64,000 nucleotides of DNA from Deltaproteobacteria bacterium UBA5205. Its GTDB lineage: Bacteria > Desulfobacterota > Syntrophorhabdia > Syntrophorhabdales > Syntrophorhabdaceae. The notes under the pieces are model-generated. The model was not told the origin of the DNA, did not search any database, and saw only the letters and a program-made list of their open reading frames with translations. This document shows positions 8,244 through 17,495 of the stretch, one piece after another (the stretch's first letter is position 1; every line of letters starts with the position of its first letter). Where the stretch lies: positions 593-64,592 of the forward strand of contig DHVP01000041.1 of NCBI GenBank assembly GCA_002412715.1. Reading direction: 5' to 3'. The translations under genes were made by a program, and so were the position numbers.

Positions 8244-10111
8244 ATCTTCTTCGCCACACTGTCCACATCCAGTCCCTGGCTTGCGAGGACCTCGTCCGTG
8301 TCACCCGACGCCCCGTAAGAGGTGGCGCCGAAGGAGAGGAAGGCTCCTTTGAAGCCGAGTTTGAGGAGACTCCTCGTGATGATAGGGACTATGCCGGTGT
8401 TTACGTTGTGGTCTTCATAGGTGACGATTACGGGCAAGGAGGCGAGTTTCGCCATTACGGCCTCGTCGTCCTCATCGACGCAGGGCATGTTTATGACGGC
8501 AAAGGTCTTTCCCTTTTCGGAAAGTTTCTGCCTCACCGAGAAGGCCCGTGAAACGAATCCGCCGTAGGTTATGATCGCCCCGTCCTTTCCATCGGCCATG
8601 ACATCCATCTTGCCGTATTCAAAAACGTACGAGCCCGAAAAATAAGCTTCGCCCTCATTCCTGTACATTACGGGCCAGCGGTTGCGGCCCATGCCGATAA
8701 AGAAATTCCCCTTTGTGCCCGCCACATAGCGGATGACCCGGTCCGTCTGGTTGGCGTCGCAGGGTACGATCGTCTTTGCCCGGTAAAGGCCGCGGGCGAG
8801 ACCGATATAGTCGATGCACTGGTGGGTCTTGCCGTCGGGCCCCACATCAAGCCCAACGTGCGTGATGGCCGTCTTCAGGTTCGTATCGTTTATATCGTTT
8901 ATGCGCTGCTGATTGTAGGTCTCGTCGATCCCGAAGACGCCGAAATCCGCAAAAAAAGTGAGCACCCCTTTGACTGACAGGGCACCTGCCACGGTCGCGG
9001 TATTGTGCTCCTGAATGCCTCCCTGGAAGAAGTAATCCGGGTACGCCTTTGCGAAATCGGCCGTTTTGACCGAGCTTGCCAGGTCGCAGTCGAAGGCGCT
9101 CACGGGACGCCCCTTTCCTATATTTTTATCGCCTAAGTCTTTAAGAGCCTTTCCGAAGGCGCTGCGATTGTCGATCTTGTCCGATTCCTGATATGTAAAT
9201 GGTGTGCCGGTATCGATCGACACTGTGTAGTTTTCACGAGACAGCTGGAAAGTCCACTGTCCCTTTCTCTTTTCCTTGTAATAGTCGAGTTTGTCCTCGA
9301 GCCCGAGAATACCCATGGCCTCCTTATACTCTGCTTCACTGACTGGGCTGCCGTGGTATTTCTCCTTGTTCTCCATAAAGGGAACGCCATTACCCATAAC
9401 CGTGTTGGCAACAATGCAAACCGGGTTGTCAACAGAACGGGCTTTCTTCAAGGCACTGTATATCTCCTGATGATCGTGGCCGTTGATAATGAGGACATCC
9501 CATCCGTCGGACAGATAATTCTCGACGATGTTCTGGGGCATAACGAGGTCGATGCTGCCGCTGATCTGAAGCTTGTTATAATCCACCAGGGCCGTTATAT
9601 TCGTCAGGCCGTATTTGACTGCCAGGCGGCGCGCTTCACCGATCTGCCCTTTCTGCTGCTCGCCGTCTCCCATGAATACATAGACGTGGGACGAGCTGCC
9701 CTGCATCTTTGAAGCAATCGCAAAGCCGACTCCCGCGGACAGCCCCTGGCCGAGGTTGCCGGTGGACCACCGTATGAAAGGCATGCCGCTGACGACATGG
9801 CCTTCGAAGGGACTCCCCGTTTTTCTGAAAAAGGCGACAACTTCCTCCGCGGGTATGTGGCCCAAACGGGCCAGGCTGGCATATGCCCCCGGCGATGTAT
9901 GGCCGTGGCTTATCACGACCTGGTCGGGGTCCTTTCCCTCAAAATTGGCCTGGGAAAAGACGGTGAGGTAGAGATCAAGGGACGACATGGAACCGCCGGG
10001 GTGTCCCGTACCCGCAAGGCGCGTCATGGTGATGATGTCACCCTTCGCGAGCCGCGAGAGTCCCTTCAGGTCCTCAATTTGCTTCTCAGTCAGCTTTTCT
10101 GCATCAAACAT
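8228..10111 (-). CDS. tkt: Transketolase
   Basis: A full-length 627-residue thiamine diphosphate enzyme that moves two-carbon units between sugar phosphates in the non-oxidative pentose phosphate pathway. Visible are GTGHPGGSMSSLDL near the N-terminus, the ThDP/Mg site GDGEQQKGQ near residues 147-155, GGIQEHN and FFADFGVFG in the pyrimidine domain, and a C-terminal transketolase domain. A GTG-initiated frame extends 35 residues upstream, but the ATG at 10111 has GGGAGG eight bases before it and fits the family start. That ATG is one base after the nth stop codon, indicating translational coupling. Confidence 0.92.
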   Translation of the reverse strand: MFDAEKLTEKQIEDLKGLSRLAKGDIITMTRLAGTGHPGGSMSSLDLYLTVFSQANFEGKDPDQVVISHGHTSPGAYASLARLGHIPAEEVVAFFRKTGSPFEGHVVSGMPFIRWSTGNLGQGLSAGVGFAIASKMQGSSSHVYVFMGDGEQQKGQIGEARRLAVKYGLTNITALVDYNKLQISGSIDLVMPQNIVENYLSDGWDVLIINGHDHQEIYSALKKARSVDNPVCIVANTVMGNGVPFMENKEKYHGSPVSEAEYKEAMGILGLEDKLDYYKEKRKGQWTFQLSRENYTVSIDTGTPFTYQESDKIDNRSAFGKALKDLGDKNIGKGRPVSAFDCDLASSVKTADFAKAYPDYFFQGGIQEHNTATVAGALSVKGVLTFFADFGVFGIDETYNQQRINDINDTNLKTAITHVGLDVGPDGKTHQCIDYIGLARGLYRAKTIVPCDANQTDRVIRYVAGTKGNFFIGMGRNRWPVMYRNEGEAYFSGSYVFEYGKMDVMADGKDGAIITYGGFVSRAFSVRQKLSEKGKTFAVINMPCVDEDDEAVMAKLASLPVIVTYEDHNVNTGIVPIITRSLLKLGFKGAFLSFGATSYGASGDTDEVLASQGLDVDSVAKKIGEGL

Positions 10112-10112
10112 C

Positions 10113-10745
10113 TTATTTTCCTCCCATGGAGTAATAATCACAATCTTCGCGAAGGAGACACCGCGGACAATCAGGCTTCTTTGCCTTGCAGATATATCTC
10201 CCGTGGAGTATTGCAAGAAGAGAGAATGCCATCCACCAGGGCATGGGCACCTCTGTCTTCAAGTCACGTTCAATTTTTTCGGGATCCTTGGCCGATGTCA
10301 GTCCCAGCCTTTGCGCGACGCGCGCCACGTGGGTGTCAACAATGACACCTGGTTTGCTGTAAGCAAGGCCGACGATCATGTTTGCCGATTTCCTGCCGAT
10401 TCCTTTCACGGTGGCGAAGGTGTCTATGTCGTCGGGAACCTTCCCCTGAAACCTTTCGAGGAGTTCCCTGGCGATGTTCTTGATACTCTTCGCCTTGTTC
10501 CGGTAAAAACCCGTGGGCCGTATGTCCTCTTCAAGTTCTGCTTCCGGTACGTTCAGGTAGTCTCGTGCTGTCGTGTACTTTTCAAAGAGGCTCTTTGTCA
10601 CCTCGTTGACCCGCTGGTCGGTACACTGCGCGGACAGAACCGTGGCAACAACGAGTTCAAGGGGGTTGGAATAAGATAGCTCCACCCGGGGCTCGCCGTG
10701 CATTTCCTGGAGTTTAGTCAAGATAGAAGGAATATCTTTTTTCAT
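10113..10745 (-). CDS. nth: Endonuclease III (DNA glycosylase/AP lyase)
   Basis: A 210-residue base-excision repair enzyme that removes oxidised pyrimidines and nicks at abasic sites. The helix-hairpin-helix VKGIGRKSAN carries the catalytic lysine (K119), and VDTHV carries the catalytic aspartate (D137). The C-terminal [4Fe-4S] motif is canonical: C186-X6-C193-X2-C196-X5-C202. Its stop codon and the tkt start are separated by one base, so the two are probably expressed together although they share no obvious pathway. Confidence 0.95.
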   Translation of the reverse strand: MKKDIPSILTKLQEMHGEPRVELSYSNPLELVVATVLSAQCTDQRVNEVTKSLFEKYTTARDYLNVPEAELEEDIRPTGFYRNKAKSIKNIARELLERFQGKVPDDIDTFATVKGIGRKSANMIVGLAYSKPGVIVDTHVARVAQRLGLTSAKDPEKIERDLKTEVPMPWWMAFSLLAILHGRYICKAKKPDCPRCLLREDCDYYSMGGK

Positions 10746-10815
10746 GTCAGAACAATGAGGATGTATCTTTTATACCACTTAGATCGGAACCTGTCCAAGG
10801 GAAAAGAAGAAGGGT

Positions 10816-12543
10816 TCAGTCCCTGGTCCCTGATCTCTTCTTTTCAAAGATTTCTTTTATCTCATCAGCGCTGCGGGTATTGAGAATGTCCTTCCTTTCC
10901 TGCCAGCCTTTTCTGGCAATGCCGACACCATAGAAAACATCCTTGATGCCAACCGCGTTGTGGGCATCGGGGTTGATCGAGATCATCGCGCCCTTTTCCT
11001 TTGCGTAAGGGAGATACCGCCAGTCGATGTCCAACCGATAGGGACTTGAGTTGAGTTCGATGATCACACCGCGGCCGGCAGCCTCGTCGATCACGGTCTT
11101 CATGTCGATACCGTAGCCGTCCCGCGACAGCAACAATCTGCCGGTGGGGTGGCCCAGCATGGTCATGAAAGGATTATCCATGGCGGTGATGACCCGGGCA
11201 AGCTGCTCATCGCTCTTCAGGTTGAAATTCGAGTGGATAGAGGCGATGACGAAATCGAATCGTTTGAGGATGTCCTCGTCGTAATCAAGGCTTCCATCGG
11301 GCAGGATGTCGCTCTCGATACCTTTGAAGATGTGAACATCATTCTGCTTTGCATTGAGGCTGTCGATGAGGTCCCACTGCCTGAACAGATCCTCCTTCCT
11401 GAGACCGCCCGCATAGTAAGCGCTCCTGCTATGATCGGATATGCCAAGACAGGTGAAACCCAGGGCTTTTGCCGCTGCGACAATCTTTTCTATCGGGTCG
11501 GAACCGTCACTAAACTCGCTGTGTATATGAAAGACCCCCGTGATATGGGACTCCTCCACGAGTTCGGGCAGGCTGTGGGTGCTCGCAGCCTCGATCTCCC
11601 CCATGTCCTCCCTGAGCTCCGGGGGCACATAATCCAGACCGAGCGCCCCGTACACCTCCCCTTCGTCTTTCAGGGGAAGCGGCCTGTCACCGTCGAACAG
11701 TCCGTACTCGTTCAGCTTCAACCCTTTCTTCTTCGCGATGGCCCTCAGGCGGATATTATGCTCCTTGCTGCCCGTGAAATAGACGAGCGCGCAGGGATAT
11801 TCGGCAAGGCTCACCACGCGCAGGTCGGCGTCCACCCCGGAAATGAGCCGGCAGGACGTTTTGGTTTCGCCCGTCAGATAGATCTCCTCGATACCGGGAA
11901 GGCTGGTAAAAGCAAGGGATAGCGCTTCTTTGTCGCCCCCTGCGGCCAGAATGTCGATGTCCCTGACGATCTCTTTCCTTCTGCGGATGCTTCCGCACAC
12001 CTCGATGAGGCCGCCGGGAACAATCCCTCTGAGCCGGTCCCGGATGGCTACGGCATCAGGGTAAACATCCCCAAAAAGGTGTTCGCCCTTGTGCTTCTTG
12101 ACAAACTCGATCCCTTTGAGGATCTTCGCCTGCGTCTTCTCGCCAAATCCGGGGAGGTTTATCAGCCGGTTCTCGCGGCATGCATATTCAAGTTCACCCA
12201 CATTGCCGACGTGGAGCTCGTCGAATAGGAGTTTTATCTTTCGGGGACCAAGATTCGGGATCTCGGCAAGTTCGACGAGTGATTCAGGAACCTGTCGCGT
12301 CAGCTCCTCCAGGTAAGCCATCTTCCCCGTATTCACATATTCCGTGATCCTGCCGGCTATCGCCTCTCCAATCCCTTTTATCTCGCGAAGTCGTCCCGAG
12401 GCGACCATCTCGTCCAAATCCTCGCGTTCCGCCAGCGCACGCGCCGCATTGAAGTAGGCCCGCGACTTAAACGGGTTTTCTCCCTTGATCTCGAGGAGTG
12501 TCCCTATCATTTCCAGAACGGAGACAATATTCCTGCCGGGCAT
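10816..12543 (-). CDS. polX: DNA polymerase/3'-5' exonuclease PolX
   Basis: A 575-residue family-X DNA polymerase with a C-terminal PHP phosphoesterase domain, the usual size for bacterial PolX, used in gap filling in DNA repair. Helix-hairpin-helix elements occupy the first part, the nucleotidyltransferase signature GSIRRRKEIVRDIDILAAGG the middle, and PHP metal motifs HIHSEFSDGSDP and SDHSRS the C-terminal part. A longer frame runs upstream to 12666, but the added 41 residues are unlike the family and overlap the opposite gene's control region. The ATG at 12543 lies seven bases after a -10 element, so the mRNA may be leaderless. Confidence 0.92.
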   Translation of the reverse strand: MPGRNIVSVLEMIGTLLEIKGENPFKSRAYFNAARALAEREDLDEMVASGRLREIKGIGEAIAGRITEYVNTGKMAYLEELTRQVPESLVELAEIPNLGPRKIKLLFDELHVGNVGELEYACRENRLINLPGFGEKTQAKILKGIEFVKKHKGEHLFGDVYPDAVAIRDRLRGIVPGGLIEVCGSIRRRKEIVRDIDILAAGGDKEALSLAFTSLPGIEEIYLTGETKTSCRLISGVDADLRVVSLAEYPCALVYFTGSKEHNIRLRAIAKKKGLKLNEYGLFDGDRPLPLKDEGEVYGALGLDYVPPELREDMGEIEAASTHSLPELVEESHITGVFHIHSEFSDGSDPIEKIVAAAKALGFTCLGISDHSRSAYYAGGLRKEDLFRQWDLIDSLNAKQNDVHIFKGIESDILPDGSLDYDEDILKRFDFVIASIHSNFNLKSDEQLARVITAMDNPFMTMLGHPTGRLLLSRDGYGIDMKTVIDEAAGRGVIIELNSSPYRLDIDWRYLPYAKEKGAMISINPDAHNAVGIKDVFYGVGIARKGWQERKDILNTRSADEIKEIFEKKRSGTRD

Positions 12544-12550
12544 GGTTATA

Positions 12551-12579
12551 ATCCTAATGTCGCCTCGGTAAGGTGTCAA
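12551..12579 (-). promoter_or_regulatory. polX promoter placed against the start codon
   Basis: On the minus strand a consensus TTGACA (12579-12574) is followed after 17 bp by TAGGAT (12556-12551). Only seven bases separate it from the polX ATG, so transcription should begin at or very near the start codon. Confidence 0.55.
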
Positions 12580-12628
12580 ATCAATTTTGAAAGGGAAGGA
12601 CCGAACGGGACTGGTTTTGTGATATTCC

Positions 12629-12657
12629 TTGCAATCGCAGTGTTCTTCGGGTATTCT
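12629..12657 (+). promoter_or_regulatory. Promoter for the small Cys/His protein
   Basis: TTGCAA (12629-12634) and TATTCT (12652-12657) are 17 bp apart, about 20 bp upstream of the GTG start at 12677. The promoter lies back to back with the polX promoter. Confidence 0.5.
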
Positions 12658-12676
12658 TGGAATCAAAGGAAAGGTT

Positions 12677-12895
12677 GTGCCCGCTAAGAAGAAGACCCTG
12701 TACTACACGGAACCACTCTTTGAAGAATTCAAGAAAGACTACTGCTATGTCTGCGGGCAGCGTATAAAAGAGAATGAGGGTCTTTACGTGGGCAAGAGCA
12801 CCTGGCGGCACAAGAGATGCAAACCCGGCAGTGCCCACTGGCTGCGCAGCCCTCTAGCCAAAGACGAAGCAACACTCACGATATTCAAATCATAA
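12677..12895 (+). CDS. Small Cys/His putative zinc-binding protein, hypothetical
   Basis: A 72-residue protein of unknown function. CYVCGQ in the first half and RHKRC near the middle could supply three Cys and one His to a zinc site. The N-terminus is lysine rich. An earlier in-frame ATG at 12629 exists but lies inside a promoter-like sequence. The GTG at 12677 has AAAGGA six bases before it and is preferred. The gene is divergent from polX and convergent with hppA. No family was recognised. Confidence 0.7.
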   Translation: MPAKKKTLYYTEPLFEEFKKDYCYVCGQRIKENEGLYVGKSTWRHKRCKPGSAHWLRSPLAKDEATLTIFKS

Positions 12896-12930
12896 GAAAA
12901 TCAAGCTTCAAGACAAGAGGAGAAAGCGGC

Positions 12931-12976
12931 TTCTATAGGTCCAATAGAACTTATATGACCTATTGGACCTATAGAA
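12931..12976. repeat. AGGTCC-type inverted repeat, copy 1
   Basis: A perfect 17-bp inverted repeat: TTCTATAGGTCCAATAG (12931-12947) and CTATTGGACCTATAGAA (12960-12976), with a 12-base centre. It lies between two convergent genes, just before the hppA terminator. A related element occurs at 28713-28747 and a degenerate one at 55170-55205. There is no T-run, so it is not a standard terminator. Confidence 0.75.
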
Positions 12977-13017
12977 ACAACCAGGATTTACTTCCTGACC
13001 CTTGCCGCTTTCCCGGT

Positions 13018-13048
13018 AAAAAAAGGCGCCCTTTTCGGGGCGCCTTTT
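13018..13048 (-). terminator. Rho-independent terminator of hppA
   Basis: On the minus strand AAAAGGCGCCC (13048-13038) and GGGCGCCTTTT (13031-13021) pair perfectly over 11 bp around a 6-nt loop, followed by a T-run ending at 13018. On the plus strand the same stem is followed by four T, so it may also act weakly on the opposing gene. Confidence 0.9.
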
Positions 13049-13072
13049 CATTAACTTATTCTGCGCTGCTCG

Positions 13073-15514
13073 CTACTCGAGTTTCTCGTCGCCGATCCTC
13101 ATTCCATAGAATGAACGGTAGATGAAAATAAGGGCGATGACGAAGAAGAGCCCGCCGAGGGCGTACTTCGTCGTCTGGGACTGGATGGTCACCGCGATCT
13201 CCGTCGCCAGCAGGCCGAAGAGAGTGGTGAACTTGATGACGGGGTTCATGGAAACCGAGGAGGTGTCCTTGAACGGGTCGCCGACGGTGTCGCCGACAAC
13301 GACCGCTTCGTGGAGCGCCGTACCCTTTTCTTTCAGGTCGACTTCAACGATCTTCTTGGCATTATCCCATGCACCACCGGCGTTCGCCATGAAGATGGCC
13401 TGATAGAGGCCGAAGAAGGCGATCGCAATGAGATACCCGATGAAGAAGTAGGGGTTGAAGAATGAAAGTGCCAGGGCCATGAAGAAGACTACGATGAAGA
13501 TGTTCCACATACCCTTCTGAGCATACTGCGTACAGATCTTGACAACTTCCTTGCTGTCTTCGATAGAGGCCTCTTCTTTGTCAAGGTTGATGTTCTTCTT
13601 GATAAAGACGACAGCACGATAGGCACCCGTGGTAACCGCCTGGGTTGCCGCGCCCGTGAACCAGTAGATAACGGCGCCGCCCATGAGGAGGCCGAGGATA
13701 ATTGTAGGCTGGACAAGGCTCAGGTGAGCAACAACGTTGCCATACATGTTCTCAAGAAGAATGATGATACCGAAGACCATGGTGGTGGCACCGACGACGG
13801 CGGTACCTATGAGAACCGGCTTTGCCGTTGCCTTGAAGGTATTGCCGGCACCGTCGGCCTCTTCGAGATAATCTTTCGCGACATCGAAGTTGGGCTCAAA
13901 ACCGAAATTCTTTTTGATGTCTGCCTTAATGTTCGGAACGGACTCGATCCTGGAAAGCTCGTAGACCGACTGTGCATTGTCGGAGACGGGGCCGTAGCTG
14001 TCAACCGCGATCGTTACGGGGCCCATGCCGAGGAAACCGAAGGCCACAAGACCAAAAGCGAAAACCGGTGCCGCAAATGCAAATTGCGGAGGCATAACGG
14101 CAATGATTGCGGGATGCTGTGACACCAGGTAGGAAATGAACATGAGAAAGAGGATGGTCAAACCTTCCCAAAAAGCGGAGAAGTTACCGGCAACAAAACC
14201 CGAGAGGATGTTAAGAGACGCACCGCCGTGACGTGCCGCGCTCACAACTTCCCGAACGTGACGGGATTTGGTGCTGGTAAAGGCCTTCGTGAACTCAGGG
14301 ATAAGAGCGCCGGCTATAGTACCGCAGGAGATAATGATGGAAAGTGCCCACCAGAGACCGGGGTACTTGCTGTTCAGCTCTCCTCCTCCGAGGAGCATGT
14401 AGCTCGCCCAGAAGGTAGCAATGATCGCAACGATCGACGTGATCCATACCAGGTTCGTGAGGGGCTGCTCGAAATCGAATTTTGTCTTTGAACCGTAAAC
14501 GGAAGAGGTGATGCCCCTGTTAACGAAGTAGGAAACAAGGGCGGTAAGGATCATGAGAATACGCATTGCGAAGATCCAGATGATCAGGGTACCTGACATC
14601 ATGGGGTTTGCTGCGAGCGCCAGGGCCAAAAAGGCGACAAGGGCAACGCCCGTAACACCGTAAGTCTCGAAACCGTCTGCCGTCGGGCCGACGCTGTCGC
14701 CAGCGTTGTCGCCGGTACAGTCGGCGATAACACCGGGGTTCTTCGGGTCGTCTTCGGGAAGATGGAAGACGATCTTCATGAGGTCGCTGCCGATGTCGGC
14801 GATCTTCGTGAAGATACCGCCGGCGATCCTGAGCGCGCTGGCGCCGAGAGACTCACCAATGGCAAAGCCGATGAAGCTGGGGCCAACGAGTTCTTTCGGA
14901 AGGAAAACAAGGATGGAGATCATGAAGAAAAGCTCAACGCTGACAAGAAGAAGCCCAACGCTCATTCCCGAGGTCAGCGGAATGTTGACGACTTCAACCG
15001 GCCTGCCGCGAAGTGATGCAAAGGCCGTCCGGGAGTTTGCCCAGGTATTGATCCTCATGCCGAACCATGCAACACCGTAGGAACCGAGGATACCGAGGAC
15101 GGAGCAGACAAGGATGATGACCATGTTGCCGAAAGGCGCATGGGACAATCCCATAAAGTAATAGACCATACAGGCGGCGATCAGCAGCCAGAGGATGAAG
15201 AGGAACTTGCCCTGCTGGGCCAGATAGGACTTACATGTTTCCCAGATGACCGCCGATACTTCCAGCATAGCCTTGTGAGCGGGCATCTTCTTTGTCTGGT
15301 TTGCCTGCAAAACGGCAAAGATCAGACCGACAAAACAAATAACGATACCGAAATACATAATGCTGACACCACTCACCGTGCTTCCGAAAAGGGTGAACGA
15401 TACCATCGAAAGATCCGGCAGAATGATGTCTGCTTCGCCGGCAAACGCCGGTAAAGAGACGAGCATAAACATGAATAACAGTAGCGCGGTGCTGAACCCT
15501 TTTTTGATACTCAT
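13073..15514 (-). CDS. hppA: Membrane-bound ion-translocating pyrophosphatase
   Basis: An 813-residue integral membrane pyrophosphatase that couples pyrophosphate hydrolysis to H+ (or Na+) export. The catalytic region is recognisable: PEDDPKNPGVIADCTGDNAG, ADGFETYGVTG, GPVSDNAQSVYE, and C-terminal GGAWDNAKK with VVGDTVGDPFKDTSS. It is longer than common family members and starts with a signal-peptide-like segment. Around the site that sets potassium dependence it reads GNTFKATAKP, with Lys where potassium-dependent enzymes have Ala, so potassium-independent activity is expected. Several motifs diverge from textbook forms (DIGSDLMKIVFHLPEDD rather than DVGADLVGKVE-type). AAGGAGGT precedes the start. 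It has its own promoter and terminator. Confidence 0.92.
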   Translation of the reverse strand: MSIKKGFSTALLLFMFMLVSLPAFAGEADIILPDLSMVSFTLFGSTVSGVSIMYFGIVICFVGLIFAVLQANQTKKMPAHKAMLEVSAVIWETCKSYLAQQGKFLFILWLLIAACMVYYFMGLSHAPFGNMVIILVCSVLGILGSYGVAWFGMRINTWANSRTAFASLRGRPVEVVNIPLTSGMSVGLLLVSVELFFMISILVFLPKELVGPSFIGFAIGESLGASALRIAGGIFTKIADIGSDLMKIVFHLPEDDPKNPGVIADCTGDNAGDSVGPTADGFETYGVTGVALVAFLALALAANPMMSGTLIIWIFAMRILMILTALVSYFVNRGITSSVYGSKTKFDFEQPLTNLVWITSIVAIIATFWASYMLLGGGELNSKYPGLWWALSIIISCGTIAGALIPEFTKAFTSTKSRHVREVVSAARHGGASLNILSGFVAGNFSAFWEGLTILFLMFISYLVSQHPAIIAVMPPQFAFAAPVFAFGLVAFGFLGMGPVTIAVDSYGPVSDNAQSVYELSRIESVPNIKADIKKNFGFEPNFDVAKDYLEEADGAGNTFKATAKPVLIGTAVVGATTMVFGIIILLENMYGNVVAHLSLVQPTIILGLLMGGAVIYWFTGAATQAVTTGAYRAVVFIKKNINLDKEEASIEDSKEVVKICTQYAQKGMWNIFIVVFFMALALSFFNPYFFIGYLIAIAFFGLYQAIFMANAGGAWDNAKKIVEVDLKEKGTALHEAVVVGDTVGDPFKDTSSVSMNPVIKFTTLFGLLATEIAVTIQSQTTKYALGGLFFVIALIFIYRSFYGMRIGDEKLE

Positions 15515-15583
15515 CTACGACCTCCTTTGAGATGAATAATAAATAACCATAATGGCCTTTGAACGGTATGGATTGGCTTCATA

Positions 15584-15612
15584 TATTAAACATTTTCTTT
15601 TTCGATTGTCAA
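15584..15612 (-). promoter_or_regulatory. hppA promoter
   Basis: On the minus strand TTGACA (15612-15607) and TTAATA (15589-15584) are 17 bp apart, about 70 bp upstream of the hppA start. A TTGTGAA half-site (15636-15630) lies 17 bp upstream of the -35 element. Confidence 0.75.
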
Positions 15613-15722
15613 CGAAACATAGGAAAAAATTCACAATACCGGCTGCAGCCGCATCAGCCTCCTTCCTGTGTGAAAACGACGCGTTGGAAGAAAAAGACGA
15701 TGTTTCCGTGCCTTCGTCCTTT

Positions 15723-17351
15723 TCACACCCTGAACTGATTTACGATGCCTTCAAGATCGTTGGAGAGTTTTGCCAGCTCTCCGGACGCCTGTGCCGTCTG
15801 TTCTGAACTGGCCGATGTCTCACGGGAAACCGCTGCTATTTCCTCAATGTCCCGGTTGATCTCTTCCGACGTGGCGCTCATTTCGTCGGTGGCCGAGGCG
15901 ATCTGCTGGACCATGCCCAGAAGCTCATCGACGCTGGCCACGATAATCCGAAGCGACTGGCCTGCCTTGCCGGAAAGATCGACGCCCGTGTCGACTTTCT
16001 TGGCGACGGCGCCCATTGTGGTCACGGCCAGCTCCACATCCTTCTGAATGGCGTTTATCATGCCGCCGATCTCTGAAGTGGAATTTGCGGTGCGCTCCGC
16101 CAGTTTGCGCACCTCATCGGCGACAACCGCGAATCCCCTGCCCTGTTCACCGGCGCGGGCGGCTTCGATGGCGGCGTTGAGGGCAAGGAGATTCGTCTGG
16201 TCCGCAATATCATCGATGACATTGACGATCTCCCCGATCTGATGTGAACGTTCTCCCAAGGTCCGTATCGACTCGGCGGAACCTTCTACCGTGCGTGCGA
16301 TCTCCTCCACTTCCTTCGTGGCCTGATTGACGATCTGTTCGCCTTCTTTGGCAATCCTGGCGGTGTTTGCCGCCGAACTCGCTATACTGTTCGTGTTGCG
16401 CGCGATGTCCACGACGGTCTGTGACATTTCCACGGAAGCGGCAGCTACCTGTGACGATCTGTTGGCCTGCTCTCCGGAACCCTTCGACATCTGTTCGGCG
16501 CTGGCGCTGAGCTGCTGACCGGCGGAGGAGATGCTCGCCGCGGCCAGCTTGAGACCGCCGATGACCTCGCGCCACTTCTCCACCATCTCCTTCGCCGCCT
16601 TCATCTCGTCCCCGAATTCATCCTTTCTGTCCGTCGGCACCTCGATGGCGAGATTTCCCTTTGCCATTGCCCTGACCGCCTTTGTGTTGCCCCGAATGGG
16701 AACAACGATGCTTCGTGTTATCGAGATGGAGAGGATAACACCAAGAAGTATGGCGGCGATGCCGAAAACGATGAGAATAATGGTATACCGTTGATTGGAT
16801 TCTCGTATCGAGCCAAACTGGTTGCGCACATTGCCTTCCTGGTATCCTACAAGCGACTGCAGGGTGGTGATCAGGGTTCTGGCGGCCGGTTTGGTTTCAT
16901 TGAGATAGACTTCTATGGCCTTTGCATGTTCCTTGTTAACCACGTGTTCGATCAGCCGGTTGTTCGAATCCCGCGCACTGCCGTTTACCGTCTTGTACCG
17001 GGCGATAAGCTCTTTACCCCTGGGGTCTTGCTCGAGCGCCTCAAGTTTCTTCAAGGCCTCGCCGTACGTCTGCCGCATTTGGGAAAGGTTTTCCTTCTCG
17101 GTCTGCACAATGGCTGCGTCCGTGGTGAAGGCGATGATGCCCATTGAATTGTTCGCATTATGTATCGCCCCCATGACCGTGTTGGCAAGGATCGTCTTCT
17201 CAAAGGCGGTTTCCACAATATGGCCCGCTTTCCGGTCCACGTCATAGATTATCTTGAAACCCAGAAGACCCATCAACACTATGATGGCGATAAGAATGCT
17301 GAAACCGATGCTGAGACGCTTGCCTATCCTGATGTTCTCGAAGAAACGCAT
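15723..17351 (-). CDS. Methyl-accepting chemotaxis protein
   Basis: A second transmembrane chemoreceptor, 542 residues, with the same layout as the one at 399-2042: a membrane helix at about 10-32, a four-helix-bundle sensor, a second helix at about 190-212, HAMP, and the signalling hairpin (IADQTNLLALNAAIEAARAG, then GRGFAVVADEV) near residues 381-421. The two are clearly homologous in the signalling half and diverge in the sensor half, suggesting different ligands. The start follows GAGGGGGA. Unlike the first, no sigma-28-type site was found upstream. The gene stands alone between hppA and amrS. Confidence 0.95.
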   Translation of the reverse strand: MRFFENIRIGKRLSIGFSILIAIIVLMGLLGFKIIYDVDRKAGHIVETAFEKTILANTVMGAIHNANNSMGIIAFTTDAAIVQTEKENLSQMRQTYGEALKKLEALEQDPRGKELIARYKTVNGSARDSNNRLIEHVVNKEHAKAIEVYLNETKPAARTLITTLQSLVGYQEGNVRNQFGSIRESNQRYTIILIVFGIAAILLGVILSISITRSIVVPIRGNTKAVRAMAKGNLAIEVPTDRKDEFGDEMKAAKEMVEKWREVIGGLKLAAASISSAGQQLSASAEQMSKGSGEQANRSSQVAAASVEMSQTVVDIARNTNSIASSAANTARIAKEGEQIVNQATKEVEEIARTVEGSAESIRTLGERSHQIGEIVNVIDDIADQTNLLALNAAIEAARAGEQGRGFAVVADEVRKLAERTANSTSEIGGMINAIQKDVELAVTTMGAVAKKVDTGVDLSGKAGQSLRIIVASVDELLGMVQQIASATDEMSATSEEINRDIEEIAAVSRETSASSEQTAQASGELAKLSNDLEGIVNQFRV

Positions 17352-17495
17352 GGCTCCCCCTCACGTGACGCATCATTTGGATTGAGATTATTCTATATTT
17401 AATTAAGTTCCCGATTTTATTTCAAGAAGTATTTCATGTGAACAAAGGGAAGGACATTCCCATCCCGAAAAAATGGCCTGCATTTAGCAGTGATT

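Noticed and set aside
12544..12666. 41-residue N-terminal extension of PolX
   Set aside because: It is unlike family N-termini, crosses the polX promoter and the divergent gene's promoter, and is cysteine/histidine-rich by chance.
15668..15727. GTGTGAAAA/TTTTCACAC inverted pair at the end of the second chemoreceptor gene
   Set aside because: The arms are about 40 bases apart, one overlaps the stop codon, and there is no T-run; not enough to call a terminator or operator.
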